The notes below the pieces were generated by a model. That model saw nothing but the letters and a program-made list of their open reading frames with translations, was not told the origin of the DNA and searched no databases. The position numbers and the translations under genes are program-made. From NCBI GenBank assembly GCA_003003925.1, contig PVWP01000001.1:372001-436000 (forward strand): a stretch of 64,000 nucleotides of DNA. Direction: 5' to 3'. Shown here one piece after another: positions 1 to 9,588 of the stretch (positions within the stretch are counted from its first letter, which is position 1; each line of letters opens with the position of its first letter). Source of the DNA: Aphanothece cf. minutissima CCALA 015 (GTDB lineage: Bacteria > Cyanobacteriota > Cyanobacteriia > PCC-6307 > Cyanobiaceae).

Positions 1-453
1 GAACACCGGCGGCACGGCCCAGAGTTCCGAGGGGCGGCGGCCGTGGCGCTCGGAGCGGCGCTGCACCCAGCGGCGCACGGGTTCCTGCACCGCCAGCAGC
101 CCCGAGGCGAACAGGATCAGGAACGGCACCAGCTGGGTGAACAGGCGCTCGCCGGTGTGCAGCAGCAGCAGGCCGCCCACCAGGCCGCCGGCGGCACCGG
201 CCGGCAGCAGCAGCCAGAGGCGTCGCTGCTGGCCCTGCAGGTCCTGGCGCTGGGCCACGGTGGCGCCCAGGTAGCCGGGGGCCAGGGCCACGGTGTTGGT
301 GATGTTGGCCATCACCGCCGGCAGGCCGATGGCCGTGAGGGCGGGAAAGCTGATCAACGACCCGCCGCCGGCCAGGGCGTTGATCCCGCCAGCGGCGATC
401 GCCGCCAGGAACGCCACGGTCGCCTGAATCCCGAAGGGCAGGGGGTCCGTCAT
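1..453 (-). CDS. TauE/SafE (TSUP) family permease, 3' part beyond window
   Basis: Integral membrane permease of the sulfite/organosulfonate exporter superfamily, expected in the plasma membrane; the substrate cannot be told from sequence. The visible N-terminal 151 residues start [10 protein letters not shown] and carry the family's first helix followed by the [15 protein letters not shown] segment (about residues 24-38), then further hydrophobic helices with small-residue runs. The ATG lies at 453-451 on the minus strand, and no stop is met before the window edge, so the C-terminal half is missing. It runs in the same direction as the Coq4-like gene upstream, 29 nt away, so co-transcription is possible. 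Family assignment rests on the glycine-rich GGGS motif and the hydrophobic pattern. Confidence 0.8.
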   Translation of the reverse strand, partial: MTDPLPFGIQATVAFLAAIAAGGINALAGGGSLISFPALTAIGLPAVMANITNTVALAPGYLGATVAQRQDLQGQQRRLWLLLPAGAAGGLVGGLLLLHTGERLFTQLVPFLILFASGLLAVQEPVRRWVQRRSERHGRRPSELWAVPPVF

Positions 454-482
454 CGCTGCTGGGTCGGGCACATCAGCCCCGT

Positions 483-1166
483 TCAGGGATGGTTGATCCC
501 ATAGGCCTCCCCATCCGCCGGCAGGGTCACCCCCAGCCGCTGCCGCCACTCCGCCACCGGCAGCTCCCAGCCCTCCTCCCAGCGCGCCGTGGCGAAGGGA
601 TGGGCGGTGAAGCCGATCGTGGTGCCATGGCTGATGGAGCGGCTGAGGCTTTCGTAGCCGTCCAGCCTGAAGCGGAACCCGGCGATCTGGGCGGCGTGGG
701 TGAGGCTCACATAGGCGGGGAAGCCGATCTGCACGGCGGTGATGGCCAGCACGCCGTTCTCCCCCACCGGCATCGTGCCGAAACCGCTGACCACATGGTG
801 GATGTCGTGGGTGGTGGCGATCCGCTGGGTGAGCCAGCGGCCCTCCGTGTCGACGGGACGGGGGCGGAAGAATTCAGGGTCGTAGTTGAAGCGGCGGATC
901 AGGGCGGCGTAGGTGCGGCCCAGGCTCCCCTCCGGCAGCGCCTCGAGCCGCTCCAGATCCGGCTGCAGGGGAGGGTAGCGCTCGTCCATCATCTCTGCCC
1001 CGCCCGGCAGGTCCCGGAAACGGGCGATGCAGGCCTCCATCTGGGGCGTGTCCAGGAAGCTGTCCACCAGATCGGCGATCCGGGCGAGATCCCCCTGGCT
1101 GCGGCCCACGGCGATCAGGTGGCGCGCCTGGACCAGGGCCTGCAGGGAGAGCTGGAAGCGATGCAT
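483..1166 (-). CDS. Coq4-family protein
   Basis: 227-residue soluble protein of the Coq4 family. In mitochondria Coq4 supports ubiquinone synthesis; cyanobacterial homologues have no established job, as they make plastoquinone. The family signature HDxxH is visible as [11 protein letters not shown] (about residues 119-129), followed by a conserved E in VGENG, the predicted metal-binding set. Length matches the family. It starts ATG at 1166 and is preceded by the end of ureD only 54 nt away, same strand, so it may be read through from ureD. This position, where some cyanobacteria have ureA, is notable because ureABC are not seen here. Confidence 0.8.
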   Translation of the reverse strand: MHRFQLSLQALVQARHLIAVGRSQGDLARIADLVDSFLDTPQMEACIARFRDLPGGAEMMDERYPPLQPDLERLEALPEGSLGRTYAALIRRFNYDPEFFRPRPVDTEGRWLTQRIATTHDIHHVVSGFGTMPVGENGVLAITAVQIGFPAYVSLTHAAQIAGFRFRLDGYESLSRSISHGTTIGFTAHPFATARWEEGWELPVAEWRQRLGVTLPADGEAYGINHP

Positions 1167-1220
1167 CGGGGAGACGGCGCCTGGGGCGAACCTAGGCCCG
1201 TTGTTGCGCCTGGCCGGGGA

Positions 1221-2135
1221 TCACCAGCTGCGGGCCGTGGTCACCGGCAGCGGGTCCTGGTTCAGGGGCTGCTCCTGGAACGGCCAGACCCGGGGCAGCG
1301 CCGGAGCCGCCAGCCCCCGCTCGGCCCGGATCCGGGTCCAGATGCGCGTGAACCAGAAGCGGGCCGCCTGGGTGGAGCGGCCCCGGTAGCGGGCCACCAG
1401 GCCCCGCTCCAGCCGGCCGCAGGCCATCGCCCCCTCCAGCCCGTGCCGCTCGGCGCGGCAGGCCTCCAGCAGGGACTCGCCCACCGGCGCCGGGGCGGCC
1501 CACACCAGGCTGGCGAACACTGGCTGGCCCCCCAGGCCGTGGGGGCTCTCCAGGCTGGCGCCGCCCAGCTCCAGCCGGTCCACCAGTTCCCACTGCCCCT
1601 CCCGCCGGATCTCCAGCAGGGAGCGCCAGCGGCCGGATCCGAGCGTCTCGCCGTCGGCGCTGCGCCCCAGCCGCACCACCTCCGCCCCCAGCCAGCTCGC
1701 CCCTTCGGCCAGCTCCACCCGACAGGTCTGCTGGAACAGGCCGTCCCGGAAGACCACCAGCTCCTGGGGCAGCCACTCCAGGTCGGCCCCGGCGGCGAGG
1801 CGGAAGTCGAGGCTCTGGTGGGTCCAGCTGCCGGCGGGGACCCGCCGGGAGCGGCCCACGGTTCCGTAGACCTTCTGGGCCGCCACGCTGGTGATCAGGG
1901 CGCGGCTGCCGGCGCCGAGTTCGGCCTCGATGGCCAGCTCATCGCCGCCCACCAGGCCCCCGCCGGTGTGCAGCAAGGGCAGTTCGCAGCGGCCATCGGC
2001 GGCGGCGAAGGCCCGCTGGATCTTCAGCGGCGCCGTCGCCCCGCCCTGGTGCCGGGTGGCGCCGTCCACGCCGGTGCCGGTCTCGAAACGAAGCCGGGCC
2101 TGGGCTCGCCAGGGGGCAGGGGCGGTGAGCTGCAT
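1221..2135 (-). CDS. ureD: Urease accessory protein UreD
   Basis: UreD (UreH) is the scaffold that binds apo-urease and, with UreF and UreG, delivers nickel to the active site in the cytosol. The 304-residue protein has the family hallmarks: the LxTP(GGG)L region seen as LLHTGGGLVGGDEL near residue 55, followed by AQKVYGTVGRS and a WLPQELVVF segment. I chose the ATG at 2135 because homology begins there (QLTAPAPWRAQARLRF); the frame is open about 96 codons further upstream but runs across the ureE promoter. It is divergent from ureE with about 106 nt between starts, so the two halves of the accessory set probably share a control region. ureABC do not follow it. Confidence 0.93.
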   Translation of the reverse strand: MQLTAPAPWRAQARLRFETGTGVDGATRHQGGATAPLKIQRAFAAADGRCELPLLHTGGGLVGGDELAIEAELGAGSRALITSVAAQKVYGTVGRSRRVPAGSWTHQSLDFRLAAGADLEWLPQELVVFRDGLFQQTCRVELAEGASWLGAEVVRLGRSADGETLGSGRWRSLLEIRREGQWELVDRLELGGASLESPHGLGGQPVFASLVWAAPAPVGESLLEACRAERHGLEGAMACGRLERGLVARYRGRSTQAARFWFTRIWTRIRAERGLAAPALPRVWPFQEQPLNQDPLPVTTARSW

Positions 2136-2241
2136 GGCGCCGATGCTGGGTCCCCAGGGGGCGGGATTCGGTAGCGCCCGACACACGGCCGCCGGCCGGC
2201 GGCTGGCCAGGGTGGACGATCCCTCACCCCTGGCCTGCTCC

Positions 2242-2838
2242 ATGCCCGGCCCCACGGTTTCCGACGGCACGGTGTCCGACGCCACGGCTGATGTGACGCT
2301 TCCCGACGCCGCCGGGCCCCTGGTGCTGGTGCGGCACCTGCGCCAGGGCGAGGCGCCAGGTCCGGAAACGGCGGCGGAGCCGGAGGCGAGGTTGCGGTTG
2401 CCGCTCCGGGCCGACGAGCGCACCAGCCTGCGGGGCCACCGCCGCAGCGCCTGTGGACGGGACCTGCTGCTGCAGCTGCCCCGCGGCGGGGCCCTGGAAC
2501 CCGGCGACCGGCTGGCACCGGAGGCCGGTGGCCCCCTGGTGGTGGTGGAGGCCGCCGATGAGCCGCTGATGGTGGTGCGTGCCGCCGACCCCCTGGCCCT
2601 GCTGCAGGCGGCCTATCACCTGGGCAACCGCCACGTGGCCATGGAACTGCACCGCGACGCGCTGCGCCTGGGGGTCGACAGCGTGCTTGAGGATCTGCTG
2701 CGGCACCGCGGTCTGAGCGTGGAGCGGACGATGGGGCCCTTTCAGCCCGAGCCCGGGGCCTACACACCCTCCGGCCACGGCCACCACCACCCCCATGGCC
2801 ATCAGGATCATGGTCACCAGGACCATGCCCACCCATGA
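2242..2838 (+). CDS. ureE: Urease accessory protein UreE (nickel metallochaperone)
   Basis: UreE binds Ni(II) and passes it to UreG for urease maturation. The protein (198 residues from the ATG at 2242) has the UreE N-terminal fold (LRLPLRADERTSLRGHRRS), the GDRL and PLVVVEAADEPLMVVRA strands and the conserved metal-site stretch YHLGNRHVAMEL. It ends in a histidine-rich tail (last ~25 residues contain about ten His), the usual nickel reservoir. The first ~25 residues are low-complexity and not conserved, so translation could begin later. Its stop overlaps the ureF start by 4 nt (ATGA), showing translational coupling. Confidence 0.93.
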   Translation: MPGPTVSDGTVSDATADVTLPDAAGPLVLVRHLRQGEAPGPETAAEPEARLRLPLRADERTSLRGHRRSACGRDLLLQLPRGGALEPGDRLAPEAGGPLVVVEAADEPLMVVRAADPLALLQAAYHLGNRHVAMELHRDALRLGVDSVLEDLLRHRGLSVERTMGPFQPEPGAYTPSGHGHHHPHGHQDHGHQDHAHP

Positions 2839-3518
2839 GCCTCACCCGGCTGCGGTTGTTCCAACTCGTCAGTCCCGCCCTGCCGGTGGGGGCCTTCAGC
2901 TACTCCGAGGGCCTGGAGGTGCTCGTGCAGGCCGGCGAGCTGGGCGACGCCGAGGCGGTGGCCCACTGGCTGGAGGCGGAGCTGGCCCGGGGGGCGCTGG
3001 CGATCGAGGCCGCCAGCCTGGGCCGACTGATGCAGGCGCTCACCCGCTGGCGTGAGTCCCCGGACGGGCCGGCCCGTGGGGAAGTGCTGGACCTGGACGG
3101 CTGGCTGCTGGCCCAGCGGGAGGCGGCCGAGGTGCGGGCCCAGCAGCGCCAGATGGGCCGCTCCCTGCTGCAGCTGCTGGCCGACCTGGACCTGCCCCTG
3201 CCCGGGGAGCAGCGAGCTCGGCTCGCCTGGCCGGCCGCCTGGGCCTGGGCCGGTGTGGCCCTGGCCATCGCGCCCCAGGAGCTGGTCGAGGCCTACCTCT
3301 ACGGCTGGATCGCCACCCAGCTCAGCGCCGCCGTGCGGCTGGTGCCCCTGGGCCCCACCGAAGCCCAGCGGCTGCAGCTGGCCCTGGCGCCCGCCGTCGC
3401 CGCCCGGGCGGCGGAGCTGGTGGCGGCCGATCCCGAAGCCCTCTGGAACGGGGGGGTGGGGGCGGGCCTGGCCCAGCTGGGTCATGGTGAGCTGTATTCC
3501 CGGTTGTTCCGCAGCTGA
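2835..3518 (+). CDS. ureF: Urease accessory protein UreF
   Basis: UreF works in the UreDFG complex, controlling UreG GTPase activity during nickel insertion. The 227-residue sequence opens with the diagnostic LFQLVSPALPVGAFSYSEGLE (about residues 8-28) and has the helical body with AIAPQELVEAYLYGWIATQLSAAVRLVPLG, typical of the family. It overlaps ureE by 4 nt at its start; its stop shares one base with the next ATG, so ureE, ureF and the following substrate-binding gene form one tight operon. ureG, normally adjacent, is displaced 2.6 kb downstream behind an inverted gene pair. Confidence 0.93.
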   Translation: MSLTRLRLFQLVSPALPVGAFSYSEGLEVLVQAGELGDAEAVAHWLEAELARGALAIEAASLGRLMQALTRWRESPDGPARGEVLDLDGWLLAQREAAEVRAQQRQMGRSLLQLLADLDLPLPGEQRARLAWPAAWAWAGVALAIAPQELVEAYLYGWIATQLSAAVRLVPLGPTEAQRLQLALAPAVAARAAELVAADPEALWNGGVGAGLAQLGHGELYSRLFRS

Positions 3519-4531
3519 TGGCCACGACGGCAGGGGCCAGCCGGCGCCAGGCGCTGGGCCTGCTGGGCGGGGCCGCCGCCGCCGGTACCCTCCTGGCCGC
3601 CGGCTGCAACCCCCGCCGCCGGCCGCCAGGGCCGCCGCGACTGGGGATCGTCCAGTACGTGCGGGGGGCCGGCCCCGATGCCGCCCGCCGCGGCTTCGTG
3701 CGGGGCCTGGCCAAGGGCGGCTTCCGGGCACCGGCCGGCGTGACCCTGCTGGAGCGCTTCGCCGCGGGCAGCATGGCCACCTGCCGCGCCCAGGTGGAGG
3801 AGCTGCTGGAGGCCGGGGTCGACATGCTCGTGGCCATCGGCACCCCGCCCCTGGCGGCGATCCTGGCGATCGCCCCGGCTCGGGTGCCCGTGGTGTTCTG
3901 CTACTGCTCCAACCCGTGGGGGGCCGGGGCCGGCACCAGCTACACCCGCCACCGGCCCAATGTGGTGGGCACGGTCAGCACCAATCCCCTGGCCGAGCAG
4001 CTCGATCTCGCCAGCCGGATCAGGCCCGGCCTGGCCAGTGTCGGGCTCGTCTACAACCCCTCCGAGGCCAACGCCAGCTTCGAAGCCGAGCTGCTGCGCC
4101 GGGAAGCGGCGCCGCGCTCCCTGGCGGTGATGGTCGAGCCGGTGGCGGGGCCGGCGGAGGTGACACGGGCCGCCGACTTCCTGGCCGGCCACCGGGTGGG
4201 GGCCCTGGTGCGGGTGGGCGACTACGCCACCAGCGTGGGCTTCCCCGCCCTGGCGGCAGCCGGCCTGCGCCATCGCCTGCCGGTCTATTCCGTCGACCCG
4301 TCCGACATCACCACGCCGGGGTGCCTGGCGGTGGTGGGCTGGGATCCGGAGGCCGACGGGGCCCAGGCCGGAGCCCTGGCGGTGCAGGTGCTGCGCGGCC
4401 GCTCCCCCGCCACGATGGCCTTCGTGCCGGTGACCCGGAAGCTGCTGCTGCTGAATCGCCGCACGGCCCGGGCCATCGGAGTGACATTGCCGCCGCCGCT
4501 GCTGCGCCAGGCCGACCGGGTGGAGGGGTGA
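3518..4531 (+). CDS. ABC-type substrate-binding lipoprotein (TrpX/ABC_sub_bind family)
   Basis: Probable periplasmic, membrane-anchored ligand-binding protein of the ABC_sub_bind family. The 337-residue protein starts with a twin-Arg-like SRRQALGLLGG followed by a lipobox LLAAGC (Cys about 29), so it is likely exported and lipidated. The body has the two-lobed pattern LGIVQYVRG...DMLVAIGTPPLAAIL...PVVFCYCSNPWGAG...LVYNPSEANA...YSVDPSDITTPGCLAVVGWDPEADG. No cognate permease or ATPase is adjacent. Its ATG overlaps the ureF stop by one base, so it is expressed with ureEF; a role in nickel or amide supply is a guess from context only. Confidence 0.8.
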   Translation: MATTAGASRRQALGLLGGAAAAGTLLAAGCNPRRRPPGPPRLGIVQYVRGAGPDAARRGFVRGLAKGGFRAPAGVTLLERFAAGSMATCRAQVEELLEAGVDMLVAIGTPPLAAILAIAPARVPVVFCYCSNPWGAGAGTSYTRHRPNVVGTVSTNPLAEQLDLASRIRPGLASVGLVYNPSEANASFEAELLRREAAPRSLAVMVEPVAGPAEVTRAADFLAGHRVGALVRVGDYATSVGFPALAAAGLRHRLPVYSVDPSDITTPGCLAVVGWDPEADGAQAGALAVQVLRGRSPATMAFVPVTRKLLLLNRRTARAIGVTLPPPLLRQADRVEG

Positions 4532-4555
4532 CGCCGCCGGCAGCCGTCGCGGCGC

Positions 4556-5425
4556 TCAGCGGTCCCGCTCGCGTCGGGGCTCCCCGGTCCGCTCGATCAG
4601 TTCGATCACCCAGCTCTCGTTGAGCGTCTTCACCAGGCGGTTGGTGGCGGTGGCCATGGTGGAGAGCTCGCGCAGGGTCTGGAGCAGCAGCGGCCGCGTC
4701 TGGGATTCGGTGCTCTCCAGCCGCCGGATCAGGGCGGACAGATCCGCGGCGGTGCCGTCAGCCCGGTCCTCCAGCCGCTCGGCCAGGGCGCGGGTAGCCC
4801 CCAGGGTGCGATTCAGTTCGCTGCTGCTGCGGCGGGTGTCCGCCTCCAGGCGCGTCGCCAGGCGACGGCTGGCGACCAGGGTGCGATCGAGCTCGTCGAG
4901 GCTGCGGGGCAGGCGGGTCTCCGCCAGGGTCAGGCCGCTGCTGACGGCCCGCTGCAGGGGGATGCGGCTGCTGGCCACCTCGGCGATCAGGTCGTCGATG
5001 TCGGGCCGGCTGGTGAAGACGAGCGTCTCGCCGTCGCCGATCGGGGGCTGGCCGATCGCCGCCGGGTCGGGGGTGATGGCGATGTAGTTGTCGCCCAGGA
5101 GCCCCAGCTGGGCCAGTTCGGCCCGGCTGCGGCGACCCACCATGGAGCGGTAGGGGTCCCGCAGCTCCAGTTCCACCAGCACCTGGGCATCGGGCTGCAG
5201 CACGATCCGGCGCACCTGGCCGACGGCGAACCCCGAGATGCGCACCGCCATGCCCGTCTGCAGGCCGGCGGCGTCGAGGGTGCGGAACTGCAGGCGGACG
5301 CTGGGCGCCAGCCAGTTGCCGGAGCGGGCGATCCCGAGCACGAACACCCCCAGCAGGGCCACCGCTCCGGCCAGGAAGACCAGGCTCTGGGGCCCGGGGC
5401 GCCGCGGCCTGGCGGAGGTGGACAC
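4556..5425 (-). CDS. MlaD/Mce-family substrate-binding protein
   Basis: Membrane-anchored Mce-domain protein, expected to form hexameric lipid-binding rings in the periplasm for retrograde phospholipid transport. The 289 residues comprise an N-terminal helix (SLVFLAGAVALLGVFVLGIA, about 14-33), the MCE domain (about 40-125, with GLQTGMAVRISGFAVGQV and LGLLGDNYIAI) and a long C-terminal alpha-helical region with heptad-like LDELDRTL / ELNRTLGATR segments. It follows the MlaE-like gene by 2 nt on the same strand. No MlaF ATPase is in the window. The pair sits inverted between ureF/ABC gene and ureG. Confidence 0.87.
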   Translation of the reverse strand: MSTSARPRRPGPQSLVFLAGAVALLGVFVLGIARSGNWLAPSVRLQFRTLDAAGLQTGMAVRISGFAVGQVRRIVLQPDAQVLVELELRDPYRSMVGRRSRAELAQLGLLGDNYIAITPDPAAIGQPPIGDGETLVFTSRPDIDDLIAEVASSRIPLQRAVSSGLTLAETRLPRSLDELDRTLVASRRLATRLEADTRRSSSELNRTLGATRALAERLEDRADGTAADLSALIRRLESTESQTRPLLLQTLRELSTMATATNRLVKTLNESWVIELIERTGEPRRERDR

Positions 5426-5427
5426 GG

Positions 5428-6033
5428 TCAGGTTCCTCCCATGCGCAGGGGATCGACGACGATCGTCCAGAGCACATCGAGGCAGACCATCACCCCGATG
5501 CCCAGCCGCAGCGACCGGGCCATGCCCGAGGCCATCCCCACCTCGCCGGAGGCGCTGCGCCGGGCCTGCTGCAGGCAGATGGCGGCGCAGATCCCGCCAT
5601 AGGCGGCCGCCCTGGCCAGGGCGGCCGCGAAGCGGGCCGGCTCCAGCTGGCCGATCAGGAAGCCCACCTCCGCCACCCCATCCCCCTGGTTGAGCATGAG
5701 GCTGGCGATGATGATCACGGCCGCCATGAAATAGAGCAGCAGCACGACGCTCAGCAGGCCGCTGGCCAGCAGGTCGGGCCCCCAGGAGGCGGGGGGGCGA
5801 CGGCCGCCCAGGAGCAGCGGGCCATCCCGCAGCAGCAGCAACAGGCTGACCAGCAGGGGAGCCAGAAACAGCAGGGCCCGCACCGCCAGCAGTTCGATCG
5901 TCACCCTGGAGAGCTGCTGCAGGGGACTGCGCAGCAGCTCGATGAACCCCAGGCAGACCACCACCCCCGTGCCCATGACGGTGGCGACGAGTCGGGCATC
6001 CAGGCGCTCGAAGCGACGGATCAGCGTCGGCAT
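5428..6033 (-). CDS. MlaE-like ABC transporter permease
   Basis: Polytopic membrane protein of about 201 residues from the ATG at 6033 (an alternative ATG at 6084 would leave only 14 nt to ureG). Hydrophobic helices include [21 protein letters not shown] and [21 protein letters not shown], and the C-terminal [38 protein letters not shown] resembles the last part of MlaE permeases. It is shorter and more divergent than E. coli MlaE. With the MlaD-like gene just downstream it should form the membrane part of a lipid transporter. It is divergent from ureG. Confidence 0.65.
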   Translation of the reverse strand: MPTLIRRFERLDARLVATVMGTGVVVCLGFIELLRSPLQQLSRVTIELLAVRALLFLAPLLVSLLLLLRDGPLLLGGRRPPASWGPDLLASGLLSVVLLLYFMAAVIIIASLMLNQGDGVAEVGFLIGQLEPARFAAALARAAAYGGICAAICLQQARRSASGEVGMASGMARSLRLGIGVMVCLDVLWTIVVDPLRMGGT

Positions 6034-6098
6034 CGGTCCGTCACTCACCGCAGCCCTCGGCGCTGGCGTCAGGATGGCACCCATCCTGGACCGGGGCG

Positions 6099-6713
<615 letters not shown>

Positions 6714-6771
6714 GTCGAGCACGCGTTCAAGGATTCTGGTATTCGCCTTTCAGGCGTTGATCAGAGAAACC

Positions 6772-6785
6772 GTAGGTAATGCAAC
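6772..6785 (+). promoter_or_regulatory. NtcA-like box upstream of urtA
   Basis: GTAGGTAATGCAAC matches the NtcA consensus GTA-N8-TAC in five of six fixed bases (AAC instead of TAC). About 21 nt downstream lies TTCAAAT (6806-6812), a possible -10, which is the spacing of NtcA-activated class II promoters. urt operons are NtcA-controlled in other cyanobacteria. The 222-nt region between ureG and urtA contains no gene. Prediction by eye only. Confidence 0.35.
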
Positions 6786-6935
6786 ATATCGACAGGTCTG
6801 CGACGTTCAAATCCTCACTCCGGCGGGCCCTGGGCAGCTTTCTGTCTCATTGGATACCGGGGGTAACCACGTCCTTCCGTACCTTTCCCTTTGCCGTCGG
6901 TTACGGCGACTACAATTCATCTTGAACAGGCATCA

Positions 6936-8231
6936 ATGTCTCTGCATCTTTCAAGGCGACTGGCAGCTGCAATCGCCGCAACTGCCGTGAGCGTAACCCT
7001 CGTCTCCTGCGGGGGCGAGTCCGGGTCCGGCGGCAATTTTGACGGTGAAGTGAAGGTCGGCATCCTTCACTCTCTCAGCGGCACCATGGCCATCTCCGAA
7101 ACGACTTTGAAAGAAGTCGAAGAGATGGCGATCAAGGAAATCAATGACGCCGGCGGCGTCAAAGTCGGCGGCAAGTCCTACAAGATCGTTGCCGTTTCCG
7201 AAGATGGCGCCTCCGACTGGCCCACCTTCGCCGAGAAGGCCCAGAAACTGATCGACTCCGACAAGGTCGCCGTCGTCTTCGGTGGTTGGACCTCCGCCAG
7301 CCGCAAAGCGATGCTGCCGGTCTTCGAGTCGAAGAACCACATCCTCTTCTACCCGATTCAGTACGAGGGTCAAGAGTGCTCGAAGAACATCTTCTACACC
7401 GGCGCTGTTCCCAACCAGCAGGCTGAGCCCGCGGTTCAGTGGCTGATGGACAAGTTCGGAGACAAGCTCGGCAAGAAGGTCTACCTGGTGGGCTCCGACT
7501 ACGTGTACCCGCGTACGGCCAACACCATCATCAAGGAGCAGATGAAGGCCCTTGGCGGTGAGACCGTCGGCGAGGATTACATCCCCCTCGGCAACACCGA
7601 GGTGGCTCCGATCATCGCCAAGATCAAGAAAGCCTTCCCGGATGGCGGGATCATCATCAACACCTTGAACGGTGACTCCAACGTCGCCCTCTTCAAGCAG
7701 TTCAAGGCTTCGGGCATCGATCCGGCCAAGTACCCGATCATGTCCTTCTCCATCGCCGAGGAGGAGATCCGCCAGATCGGCCCCGAGTACACCACCGGCA
7801 CCTACGCCGCGTGGAACTTCTTCATGAGCCTGGACACCCCGGCCTCCAAGAAGTTCACCTCCGACTTCCAGGCCATGTACGGGGCCGACCGCGTCACGGG
7901 TGACCCGGCCGAATCCGCCTACAACATGGTGTACCTCTGGAAGAACGCCGTCGAGAAGGCGGGCACCTTCGAGGATCTCGACAAGGTTCGTCAGAACATG
8001 ATCGGGATCACCTTCGCCGCTCCCCAGGGCGAAATCAAGATGTTCCCCAACCACCACACCTCCGAGCGGGTGCTCATCGGCGAAGCGGAGCCCACCGGCC
8101 AGTTCAAGATCCTGTACGACAGCGTCAAGGCCATCCCCCCGATTCCCTGGAACCAGTTCGTTCCCGAGACCAAGGGCTTCACCTGCGACTGGACCCAGGA
8201 TCGGCCTGACGCCGGCAAGTTCAAGATGTGA
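6936..8231 (+). CDS. urtA: Urea ABC transporter, substrate-binding lipoprotein UrtA
   Basis: High-affinity urea (and possibly short-chain amide) binding protein feeding UrtBCDE; periplasmic, membrane-tethered. 431 residues with a signal peptide and lipobox LVSC (Cys25). The body is typical UrtA: VKVGILHSLSGTMAISE, FGGWTSASRKAMLPVFE, LFYPIQYEGQECSKNIFYTGA, YVYPRTANTII, and the C-terminal VPETKGFTCDW. I start at ATG 6936 because the signal peptide begins there. First gene of urtABCDE. Codon use is less extreme in GC than in flanking genes, consistent with a highly expressed protein. Confidence 0.97.
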   Translation: MSLHLSRRLAAAIAATAVSVTLVSCGGESGSGGNFDGEVKVGILHSLSGTMAISETTLKEVEEMAIKEINDAGGVKVGGKSYKIVAVSEDGASDWPTFAEKAQKLIDSDKVAVVFGGWTSASRKAMLPVFESKNHILFYPIQYEGQECSKNIFYTGAVPNQQAEPAVQWLMDKFGDKLGKKVYLVGSDYVYPRTANTIIKEQMKALGGETVGEDYIPLGNTEVAPIIAKIKKAFPDGGIIINTLNGDSNVALFKQFKASGIDPAKYPIMSFSIAEEEIRQIGPEYTTGTYAAWNFFMSLDTPASKKFTSDFQAMYGADRVTGDPAESAYNMVYLWKNAVEKAGTFEDLDKVRQNMIGITFAAPQGEIKMFPNHHTSERVLIGEAEPTGQFKILYDSVKAIPPIPWNQFVPETKGFTCDWTQDRPDAGKFKM

Positions 8232-8249
8232 TCACGGAGCCATCCGTGA
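8232..8249 (+). other. Short hairpin directly after urtA stop
   Basis: TCACGGA (8232-8238) and TCCGTGA (8243-8249) form a 7-bp stem with a 4-nt loop immediately downstream of the urtA stop. No T-run follows, so it is more likely a processing or 3'-end stabilising element than a full terminator. Confidence 0.5.
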
Positions 8250-8319
8250 GGGAATGAAAGTCGGGTGGTTCCTGCGGGAACCGCCCCTTTCCGGTCCGCC
8301 ACACCACCACGTTCGACCC

Positions 8320-8349
8320 GATCCAGCGTCGCCTCAGCAGCGCTGGATC
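8320..8349 (+). other. Stem-loop between urtA and urtB
   Basis: GATCCAGCG (8320-8328) pairs perfectly with CGCTGGATC (8341-8349) across a 12-nt loop. It lies in the 139-nt gap between urtA and urtB and is not followed by a T-run. Such hairpins after a binding-protein gene commonly let urtA mRNA accumulate above the permease mRNAs; that function is inferred. Confidence 0.55.
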
Positions 8350-8370
8350 TAACGTTCAACCTTCATTCCG

Positions 8371-9528
8371 TTGGAACTTTTCTTTTCTCAGATCCTCGAT
8401 GGCCTCAGCATCGGGTCCGTGCTGCTGCTGGCAGCGACAGGCCTGGCCATCGTCTTCGGATTGATGGGTGTCATCAACCTCGCCCATGGCGAATTCATGA
8501 TGCTCGGGGCTTATGTCACCTACGTGGTGCAATCGGCTTTCAAGCCCATGGGTGGTGTGATCTTCGAACTGTATTTCCCGGTCTCGCTGGTGTTGTCCTT
8601 CATTGTGACGGCACTGATTGGAGTTCTGCTGGAAAGAACGTTGATCCGGCAGCTCTATGGCCGACCGCTTGAAACTCTCCTGGCCACGTGGGGGGTCAGC
8701 CTGATTCTGATTCAGCTGATTCGGAGCGTGTCGACGGCCATGATGCTGGGCATCCTCGTGGGTGTCGGCGTTGGCTTCATTATCTCGAAATTGCTCGCGG
8801 CGAAGTTCTCCGCCAAGCCTTTCTTCACCTATCTCAACGGACTGGGCTGGGCGATCGCCATCGGCATCGGCCTGATCGCCGTCAACCTCTTTGACCAGGT
8901 CCGTCCGCTCTCCAAGGCCTGGTTCGGTCCGCGCAACATCGATGTCACCGCCCCGAAATGGCTGCAGGGAAGCTGGGGGATGATCGGCACGATCGAACTG
9001 CCCGGCCTGCGCATTTTCATCATTCTGCTATCCGCCCTGTTGCTGCTGGCCACCTACTGGTTCCTCAACAAGAGTGTCTGGGGCCTGCGCATCCGTTCGG
9101 TCACCCAGAACCGTCAGATGAGCAACTGCCTGGGCATCCCCACCGACCGCGTCGACAGCATCACCTTCGGCATCGGCTCCGGCCTGGCGGGGGTGGCCGG
9201 GTGCGCCATCACCCTGCTCGGTTCGGTGGGTCCGAACCTCGGCGCGGCCTACATCGTCTCCTGCTTCATGGTGATCGTCCTCGGAGGCGTCGGCAACCTG
9301 CTGGGCACCGTGCTGGCCTCCCTGTTGCTGGGCATCATCCAGTCGGTGATCGGCTCGGGCACCTTGCTGACGATCTTCCCTGACATGCCACTGGCGGCGA
9401 AAGGGGTGATCGAATTCTTCGCCACCACCAGCATGTCCCTGGTGCTGGTGTTCATCTTCATCATCGTCTTCCTGCAGTTCCGCCCCAACGGCATGTTCCC
9501 CCAGAAGGGTCGCTCGGTCGATGCCTGA
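8371..9528 (+). CDS. urtB: Urea ABC transporter permease UrtB
   Basis: Inner-membrane permease of the HAAT (LivH-like) family, 385 residues. Recognised by SIGSVLLLAATGLAIVFGLMGVINLAHGEFMMLGAYVTYVVQ at 15-53 and the EAA-like GIGSGLAGVAGCAITLLGSVGPNLG loop. The start is a TTG at 8371 (protein begins ELFFSQILDGLSIGS after Met); no ATG or GTG in frame keeps the first helix whole, so low-efficiency initiation is expected. It lies 139 nt after urtA and 60 nt before urtC. Confidence 0.95.
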   Translation: MELFFSQILDGLSIGSVLLLAATGLAIVFGLMGVINLAHGEFMMLGAYVTYVVQSAFKPMGGVIFELYFPVSLVLSFIVTALIGVLLERTLIRQLYGRPLETLLATWGVSLILIQLIRSVSTAMMLGILVGVGVGFIISKLLAAKFSAKPFFTYLNGLGWAIAIGIGLIAVNLFDQVRPLSKAWFGPRNIDVTAPKWLQGSWGMIGTIELPGLRIFIILLSALLLLATYWFLNKSVWGLRIRSVTQNRQMSNCLGIPTDRVDSITFGIGSGLAGVAGCAITLLGSVGPNLGAAYIVSCFMVIVLGGVGNLLGTVLASLLLGIIQSVIGSGTLLTIFPDMPLAAKGVIEFFATTSMSLVLVFIFIIVFLQFRPNGMFPQKGRSVDA

Positions 9529-9588
9529 CCCGGTCCGTCCCAACCTCTGCAGATTCCCGTTCCATCTCCCCACCAGGAGGCCCTACCT

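Noticed and set aside
6900..6913. GTT-N8-TAC, NtcA-like site just before urtA
   Set aside because: It lies only 22 nt before the urtA ATG, too close for an activator site with a promoter downstream.
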